DNA of 42,880 nucleotides from a virus: IMG/VR virus record IMGVR_UViG_3300050014_000111, positions 1 through 42,880 of that record, one strand, 5' to 3'. A program made the translations under genes and the position numbers. The notes beneath the pieces are model-generated. The model ran no database searches, was not told where the DNA came from, and saw only the letters and a program-made list of their open reading frames with translations. Shown in pieces: positions 39,046 through 42,880 of the stretch (positions are counted from its first letter, which is position 1; each line of letters opens with the position of its first letter).

Positions 39046-39074
39046 TTGACAATTCTCCGAAATTGTCGTAAACT
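39046..39074 (+). promoter_or_regulatory. Early promoter 1
   Basis: TTGACA (39046-39051), 17-base spacer, TAAACT (39069-39074). The spacer holds CTCCGAAATT, the same element as in the late promoter at 5677. An ACAATT...AATTGT inverted repeat overlaps the -35 region. Confidence 0.7.
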
Positions 39075-39090
39075 AAACTTAACTAAGTTT
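39075..39090. promoter_or_regulatory. Operator-like inverted repeat at the start site of promoter 1
   Basis: AAACTTA (39075-39081) and TAAGTTT (39084-39090) form a perfect palindrome with a two-base centre, located exactly where transcription from promoter 1 should begin. A repressor site is likely; the binding protein is unknown. Confidence 0.6.
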
Positions 39091-39108
39091 TCCTCCCCTC
39101 CTCGAAAA

Positions 39109-39136
39109 GGCCCGGGCTGACCACCCGGGTCTTTTT
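39109..39136 (+). terminator. Leader terminator downstream of early promoter 1
   Basis: GGCCCGGG (39109-39116) pairs with CCCGGGTC (39124-39131), with one G-T pair and a CTGACCA loop, then TTTTT. It lies only about 35 bases past the -10 box, and no gene lies between. Confidence 0.85.
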
Positions 39137-39180
39137 ATTCGCGCTTAAAAATAATTAAAAATATATTTTCATTTACCCCC

Positions 39181-39208
39181 TTGACATCCATATACTCTAT
39201 GGTATCAT
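39181..39208 (+). promoter_or_regulatory. Early promoter 2
   Basis: TTGACA (39181-39186), 16-base spacer, TATCAT (39203-39208), ahead of AGAAGGAGG and the first early gene. This promoter lacks the CTCCGAAATT element and lies downstream of the leader terminator, so it would drive the early block independently. Confidence 0.75.
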
Positions 39209-39231
39209 GGCAATAGAAGGAGGCGAGTTGA

Positions 39232-39384
39232 ATGAAAATGATTTCAGTCCAGACGTTTTTAGATGCAGAGGATCACACCCGCTTCAAAATAGTTTGCGCA
39301 AAGAAGAAGGAGAGTATTGAGGCGGCGACTCGAAGACTGATCGTCGAGTACGTGGCGAAGGAAAAGCGCAAGGAGGTGGTTTGA
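39232..39384 (+). CDS. Small ribbon-helix-helix-like protein (50 aa)
   Basis: ATG 39232 follows AGAAGGAGGCG. The 50-residue product reads TFLDAEDHTRFKIVCAKKKE, then SIEAATRRLIVEYV, the strand-helix-helix layout of Arc/MetJ-type DNA-binding proteins. As the first gene after promoter 2, it may autoregulate the early block or bind the nearby palindrome. Assignment is by pattern only. Confidence 0.6.
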   Translation: MKMISVQTFLDAEDHTRFKIVCAKKKESIEAATRRLIVEYVAKEKRKEVV

Positions 39385-39512
39385 TGGTTTGGACGCATCT
39401 AAACCTTTTTGGAATCGGATTTTGCGGTGCCATCGTTCTAGCCATCATGCTAGGTCCGCTGCTCCTGCCGGATGACGAGGTAGACATAATGAGGAGGGGA
39501 AAAAAGAAATGA
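39384..39512 (+). CDS. Single-span membrane peptide (42 aa)
   Basis: ATG 39384 overlaps the preceding TGA. One hydrophobic segment (LFGIGFCGAIVLAIMLGPLL) is followed by an acidic then basic tail (PDDEVDIMRRGKKK). It is coupled by ATGA to the next gene. Function unknown. Confidence 0.55.
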   Translation: MVWTHLNLFGIGFCGAIVLAIMLGPLLLPDDEVDIMRRGKKK

Positions 39513-39700
39513 GCGAGTTCAAACTGATGTGCGCGGCGCTGGATGCGGTTGATCGGGCGCTGGAGAACCAGGAGCCGCCGTTGAAATGCCGTGAGTGCCC
39601 GGATCTCCAGGACGTAGTGGATTACCCGGCAGGGCAGGAATACGGCAGCGTGACTTACTACGATCAGTGTGTGCGAAGGGGAGGTTGCGACCGTGGTTGA
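39509..39700 (+). CDS. Small Cys-containing early protein (63 aa)
   Basis: ATG 39509 follows GAGGAGGGG. Contains CRECPD and a later QCVRRGGC; a zinc knuckle is possible. The rest is acidic and helical (CAALDAVDRALEN). No family recognised. The next gene starts inside its end. Confidence 0.55.
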   Translation: MSEFKLMCAALDAVDRALENQEPPLKCRECPDLQDVVDYPAGQEYGSVTYYDQCVRRGGCDRG

Positions 39701-40043
39701 GCTAGTAGAGTGCAAGACCTGTGTATCCAACAAATATCAAGAGGAACGCCATCCCGACTATGACGTTTCTGTCCCCTGCGATACCTGCTCCACGATCAAA
39801 TATTCTCGGTGGCAGAGCGCGAAGCAAGCCGCCTTGGTCGAGGCCGCCAAGAATCTGCTGGCGTTCCTCGAGGACCACGGCGAGTGCGAGATTTGCACTC
39901 AGGGAGGCCGTGGCGACGAAGGCGGAGTGTTTTTTGAGCTTGGCCGCTATGATCGAGTGGCACTCCCAGACAGAGAATTAGAGAAGCTACAAAATGCCTT
40001 GCAAGATGCGATTAACGAAATGGAAGGGAGCGATACGAAATAA
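39693..40043 (+). CDS. Cys-rich early protein (116 aa)
   Basis: GTG 39693 is preferred because GGGGAGG lies about ten bases upstream. Four Cys in CKTC and PCDTC near the N-terminus and CEICTQGGRG later suggest zinc binding. The C-terminal helix LEKLQNALQDAINEME precedes the Gam-like gene, whose start abuts its stop. Confidence 0.6.
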   Translation: MVELVECKTCVSNKYQEERHPDYDVSVPCDTCSTIKYSRWQSAKQAALVEAAKNLLAFLEDHGECEICTQGGRGDEGGVFFELGRYDRVALPDRELEKLQNALQDAINEMEGSDTK

Positions 40044-40600
40044 TGGAAGCGCAAGAAGTAAGCCTCATTGAAGCGTTTGAAGATTTTGAGGCAGCCGGTA
40101 TCTGGGCTGATGCGGAAACGATAACCGCTATCCCTGGTCACGAGCGGTTCGAGATCAAGACCAAGGATCAGGCTGCGTGGGCCCTACGCAAGATGAGCAA
40201 AATCAAGGCTGAGAAGGAAGAGAATGTCCGCACCGCCCAGGCCGAGATCAAGCGGATCGACGACTGGTGCCAGAGCGAGAACGACAAGGTGCAGGGAAGT
40301 CTCGACTTCTTCGAGTACCTGCTTATGGGCTACATGCAGCAGGAGCGCCAGGCTGATCCCGCCGTCAAGACAATCAAGCTTCCCCATGGTTCCCTCAAGA
40401 TGCGGGCGCAACAGCCGGAATTTGTCTACGACGAAGAGGCGCTACTGGAATGGGCGCGCAAGGTTATGCCCAGCTCAATCATCGTCAAAGAGTCGTTCCC
40501 GAAACAAATCGCCAAGGATTGGCTCAAGACCACTGGGGAACTGCCGGACGGCGTGACCATTACCGAGAGACCAGAGAAATTTTCCGTGGAGGTGATCTGA
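40043..40600 (+). CDS. gam: Gam-like host-nuclease inhibitor
   Basis: A 185-residue protein of the Mu Gam-like family. The coiled-coil half reads AAWALRKMSKIKAEKEE, then IKRIDDWCQSENDKVQGSLD; the second half has VKTIKLPHGSLKMRAQQPEF, then ALLEWARK and ITERPEKFSVEVI. Gam proteins bind DNA ends and protect them from RecBCD/AddAB-type exonucleases. It is paired with a probable recombination protein gene directly after it, as in many Firmicute phages. Confidence 0.88.
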   Translation: MEAQEVSLIEAFEDFEAAGIWADAETITAIPGHERFEIKTKDQAAWALRKMSKIKAEKEENVRTAQAEIKRIDDWCQSENDKVQGSLDFFEYLLMGYMQQERQADPAVKTIKLPHGSLKMRAQQPEFVYDEEALLEWARKVMPSSIIVKESFPKQIAKDWLKTTGELPDGVTITERPEKFSVEVI

Positions 40601-40601
40601 G

Positions 40602-41570
40602 ATGGCAATCGAACAGCGTGAAATCACAGCATTGAGCATAGTGGACGGCCTGAACGTCAATCTGGTCGCTCAGACCATGCAGAAGATCGTCCAGTTTCAG
40701 AGCATTGTGCATCAGGCGCTCAAGGACGGTCACGACTTCGGCGTCATCCCCGGGACTGGCGACAAACCGACCCTCCTGAAGCCCGGGGCGGAGAAGATCC
40801 TCATGCTCATGGGATTGACGAGCGAGTATGAAATCATCGAGAAGATCCAGAATTACGAGACCGGCTTTTTCGCCTTCACCGTGAAATGCACCCTCTCCAA
40901 GGGCATGGCCAAGGTCACTGAGGGATTCGGCCACGCCAACACCAAGGAGGCCCGCTATACCAACCGGTGGGTGACGGAGAAGAAGATCCCGGAGGGCATC
41001 GACAAGGCCAACCTCAAGACCCGGGAAAAAGAATCCAAGTTCAAGGAAGGCGACTTCTACATGGAGTACTTGATCGAGAATTCCGATGGCTTCACCCTGG
41101 CTAACACCGTTCTGAAGATGGCAAAGAAGCGCAGCCAGGTGGATGCTACCCTCACGGTGGCCAGCCTATCGGATCTCTTCACTCAAGACCTCGAAGATCT
41201 GACTCCTCCAGGAGAACCGATCAAGTCTACTCAGGCTAAACAAAAGTCATCGAACGAAGTAACTTGGGAAGAGATCCCGCCTATCACCCCAACCGAAACC
41301 ATGTCCACAGCCAAGCAACAGGGGAAGATCCACGGCGAGGCCAAACGGTTGAAGTGGGATGAGAGATACCTGCAATCTGTCCTCTTCAAGAAATATCAGA
41401 CACCGCATACAAAGGAATTGACGATGAAGCAAGCGTCAGAGTGCATCGAGGGTATGGTCAAACTCACACCGAAGGTCGCTCAGGCCGAGCAGGCGTTTGA
41501 CGAGATGGCAGATCAGCAAGTTGAGGAGTTCAAGCAGGAAATGGAGCCGATGCGGGAACCAGGCGAATGA
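40602..41570 (+). CDS. Probable phage recombination-associated protein
   Basis: ATG 40602 follows GGAGGTG. The 322-residue protein starts with a helical segment, then GHDFGVIPGTGDKPTLLKPG, AEKILMLMGLTSEYEI, FFAFTVKCTLSKG and NTVLKMAKKRSQVDATL ... FTQDLEDL. I know this pattern from proteins encoded beside Gam in Firmicute phages; it may be a single-strand-annealing or nucleic-acid-binding protein, but I cannot name the fold. The C-terminal third is a charged helical tail. Confidence 0.6.
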   Translation: MAIEQREITALSIVDGLNVNLVAQTMQKIVQFQSIVHQALKDGHDFGVIPGTGDKPTLLKPGAEKILMLMGLTSEYEIIEKIQNYETGFFAFTVKCTLSKGMAKVTEGFGHANTKEARYTNRWVTEKKIPEGIDKANLKTREKESKFKEGDFYMEYLIENSDGFTLANTVLKMAKKRSQVDATLTVASLSDLFTQDLEDLTPPGEPIKSTQAKQKSSNEVTWEEIPPITPTETMSTAKQQGKIHGEAKRLKWDERYLQSVLFKKYQTPHTKELTMKQASECIEGMVKLTPKVAQAEQAFDEMADQQVEEFKQEMEPMREPGE

Positions 41571-41839
41571 TTATCACCCCGAAGCGCATTGTCAATGAGA
41601 AGCTACTGGCAGAAGTGAGGCAGCAGCCATGTTGCGTGGCAGGGTGCAGGAATAAGGCTCAGGCGGCGCACATCAAAAGCAGAGGGGCGGGGGGATCGGA
41701 TGTCCCGAAGAACCTGGTCCCGATCTGCGAATCCCACCACGAGTTTGAGCAGCACATCATCGGCTGGAGAAGATTTCGGGAGAAGCACCCTGAAGTCGCC
41801 AATTACGCAGAGCTAAAAAGAAGAGGGAGGACAACATGA
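41567..41839 (+). CDS. HNH-like endonuclease / DUF968-type protein
   Basis: ATG 41567 is in an ATGA overlap. The 90-residue product has CCVAGCRNKAQAAHIKSRGA, GGSDVPKNLVPICESHHEFE and a GWRRFREKHPEV tail, matching the treble-clef HNH pattern (AHIKSRG ... NLVPLCxxHHxxxH) of small phage nucleases that process recombination intermediates. It is next to the recombination genes and coupled to the next gene. Confidence 0.8.
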   Translation: MIITPKRIVNEKLLAEVRQQPCCVAGCRNKAQAAHIKSRGAGGSDVPKNLVPICESHHEFEQHIIGWRRFREKHPEVANYAELKRRGRTT

Positions 41840-42132
41840 AAGCATCTGAATTGGTTGGCAAAGTGGCAATCCGCACCGCCCCCTGTGTGTACCCTAACGG
41901 TGCCAAGGATGGTTCATATCAAGACAGCCCGCTGCTGATTGTTGGAGTGACCGACGCGCACATTCTGACCCAGCATGTTGGAAAAGAGAGAAAGATATTC
42001 GGCGACGAGATCCACATTCTCCGCTCTGACTGGTTGGACGACAACTGGACGGATTATAATGCCCTGATCCAGAAGGCACAACCTATCCTCTCCCGTTTTG
42101 CCATGCAAGAAGTTGCATCACGGCTCAAATAA
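41836..42132 (+). CDS. Small hypothetical early protein (98 aa)
   Basis: ATG 41836 overlaps the preceding TGA. Begins MKASELVGKVAIRTAPCVYP, then LLIVGVTDAHILTQHVGKER; I know similar beta-barrel-like small proteins from phages (LVGKxAIRTxP). No enzymatic motif. The C-terminal helix IQKAQPILSRFAMQEVASR closes it. Confidence 0.6.
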   Translation: MKASELVGKVAIRTAPCVYPNGAKDGSYQDSPLLIVGVTDAHILTQHVGKERKIFGDEIHILRSDWLDDNWTDYNALIQKAQPILSRFAMQEVASRLK

Positions 42133-42151
42133 ATTCAGGAGGGCAAATAAC

Positions 42152-42391
42152 ATGGAAGATCAACAAGAATACGGCATGACAGCCCAGGAAAGAGCCGAGA
42201 GAGCACCTGAGGCGATCCAGCGTGAGATCCTCGACATCGAGCGGCAGACGGTCGAACTGATGCCACGGCTTGAAGCGAAGAACAAGGAGTTCCAGCAGGC
42301 CAGAGCAGATTTTGAGGTGGACAAGCTACGCTTAAAACTGCTCAAAGAGCGTAGAAGCGCATTGCAGAGCGTACTCAAGAGCCTGAAATAG
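42152..42391 (+). CDS. Small coiled-coil protein (79 aa)
   Basis: ATG 42152 follows AGGAGGGC. Nearly all helical and charged: ILDIERQTVELMPRLEAKNK, then FEVDKLRLKLLKERR. A coiled coil is likely; no family recognised. Starts upstream would lack a ribosome site. Confidence 0.6.
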   Translation: MEDQQEYGMTAQERAERAPEAIQREILDIERQTVELMPRLEAKNKEFQQARADFEVDKLRLKLLKERRSALQSVLKSLK

Positions 42392-42448
42392 ATGTTGCGG
42401 GGGCGGCCAGCTAGACTGGCACAGCAAATTTGAGAGGAGCAAAAAAGA

Positions 42449-42880
42449 ATGTCTGACATCATTGTTACTTGTCAAGAAGACTGGGACCGTATCCCGGCAG
42501 ATTCGCAGGATTGGATCTATCTCAAATCATCCCCGGAGTCCCGGATCGTGATCGCCCAGCGAAAGGGATTTCGCGTTGTGGCCTGGGGGAACAGCAGCGT
42601 TGTGGCCTGGGGGAACAGCAGCGTTGTGGCCAGGGAGAACGCATCCGTTGAGGCCTGGGGGAACAGCAGCGTTGAGGCCTGGGAGAACGCATCCGTTGTG
42701 GCCAGGGAGAACAGCAGCGTTGAGGCCAGGGAGAACAGCAGCGTTGTGGCCAGGGAGAACGCATCCGTTGAGGCCTGGGGGAACAGCAGCGTTGAGGCCT
42801 GGGAGAACGCATCCGTTGTGGCCAGGGAGAACAGCAGCGTTGAGGCCAGGGAGAACAGCAGCGTTGTGGCCAGGGAGAAC
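42449..42880 (+). CDS. Octapeptide-repeat protein, 3' end missing
   Basis: ATG 42449 follows GAGAGGAGC. After about 42 residues (SDIIVTCQEDWDRIPADSQD ... YLKSSPESRIVIAQRKGFR) the protein becomes tandem eight-residue units V[VE]A[WR][GE]N[SA]S, thirteen of which are visible before the window ends without a stop. Strict alternation of small/hydrophobic and polar residues suggests a beta-helix or solenoid. I have seen similar V-x-A-x-x-N-S-S repeat proteins in gut phages and clostridia, but know no function. The place in the early block is unusual for a structural repeat protein. Confidence 0.75.
   Translation, partial: MSDIIVTCQEDWDRIPADSQDWIYLKSSPESRIVIAQRKGFRVVAWGNSSVVAWGNSSVVARENASVEAWGNSSVEAWENASVVARENSSVEARENSSVVARENASVEAWGNSSVEAWENASVVARENSSVEARENSSVVAREN
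42575..42880 (+). repeat. 24-bp tandem repeats organised in 120-bp higher-order units
   Basis: Each unit of 24 bases encodes eight residues. Units 1 and 2 (42575-42622) are identical. Two identical five-unit blocks follow (42623-42742 and 42743-42862), then 18 bases of a third. The window ends inside the repeat. Confidence 0.97.

Noticed and set aside
42522-42812. 96-residue antisense frame of RSPRPQRCC-type repeats
   Set aside because: It is the mirror of the 24-bp repeats of the sense gene; it has no ribosome site and low-complexity composition.
1-42880. tRNA genes, integrase, attachment sites
   Set aside because: I looked for cloverleaf-like TTCGANNC arms in gaps and for tyrosine or serine recombinase motifs and saw none; the gaps are too short.

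Overview
The window is almost entirely a tailed-phage (or prophage) genome, with every supported gene on the + strand. The host is probably a Gram-positive Firmicute, most likely a clostridial-type spore former. The reasons are strong AGGAGG-type ribosome binding sites with frequent GTG/TTG starts, a 3D-domain cell-wall protein, a YezD-like (DUF2292) peptide, an Amidase_3 endolysin, a small holin and an XhlA-like protein. A portal, one-piece connector and nozzle-like genes, very large virion proteins and no recognisable tape measure suggest a podovirus-like short-tailed particle; this is inference. No integrase or attachment site was seen.

Layout. (1) 1-5656, early/replication genes: 3D-domain fragment, C5-cytosine methyltransferase with a second long frame nested inside it, XRE-type regulator, replisome organiser, DnaC-like loader, adenine/N4 methyltransferase, VRR-NUC nuclease and small Cys-rich proteins. 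(2) 5677-7894: late promoter, leader terminator, small and large terminase. (3) 7855-14255: eight translationally coupled genes that look like a flagellar nonulosonic-acid glycosylation island (GNAT, shortened NeuB, PseB-like dehydratase, aldo/keto reductase, SpsF-like cytidylyltransferase, class III aminotransferase, Maf/DUF115 glycosyltransferase, one unknown). (4) 14263-34989, virion genes: portal, Lys-rich small proteins, scaffold, capsid gene split by a group I intron carrying an HNH endonuclease, many beta-rich appendage proteins including a 72-bp-repeat LRR protein, connector, nozzle and large internal proteins. (5) 34986-37083: ATP-grasp ligase, putative peptidase-like protein and an S-adenosylmethionine decarboxylase homologue. 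(6) 37122-38979, lysis: XhlA-like protein, amidase with an in-frame amber codon, Ig-like protein, holin. (7) 38999-39208: terminators and promoters. (8) 39232-42880, second early block: small regulator, Gam-like protein, possible recombination protein, HNH protein and an octapeptide-repeat protein cut by the window end.

The two ends both hold early genes, so the window may be a circular or permuted phage genome broken inside the terminal 24-bp repeats. Two promoters with a shared CTCCGAAATT spacer element precede the two transcription blocks, and each is followed within about 45 bases by an intrinsic terminator, which suggests antitermination control.

The strongest candidates for something new are: the phage nonulosonic-acid/Maf cassette between terminase and portal; the double-coded methyltransferase gene with its three aligned LWPTPR motifs; the CAC-TAG-CAC stop inside the amidase active-site motif, which a ribosome hop would convert to the canonical motif; the spliced capsid gene; and the ATP-grasp/SpeD pair.
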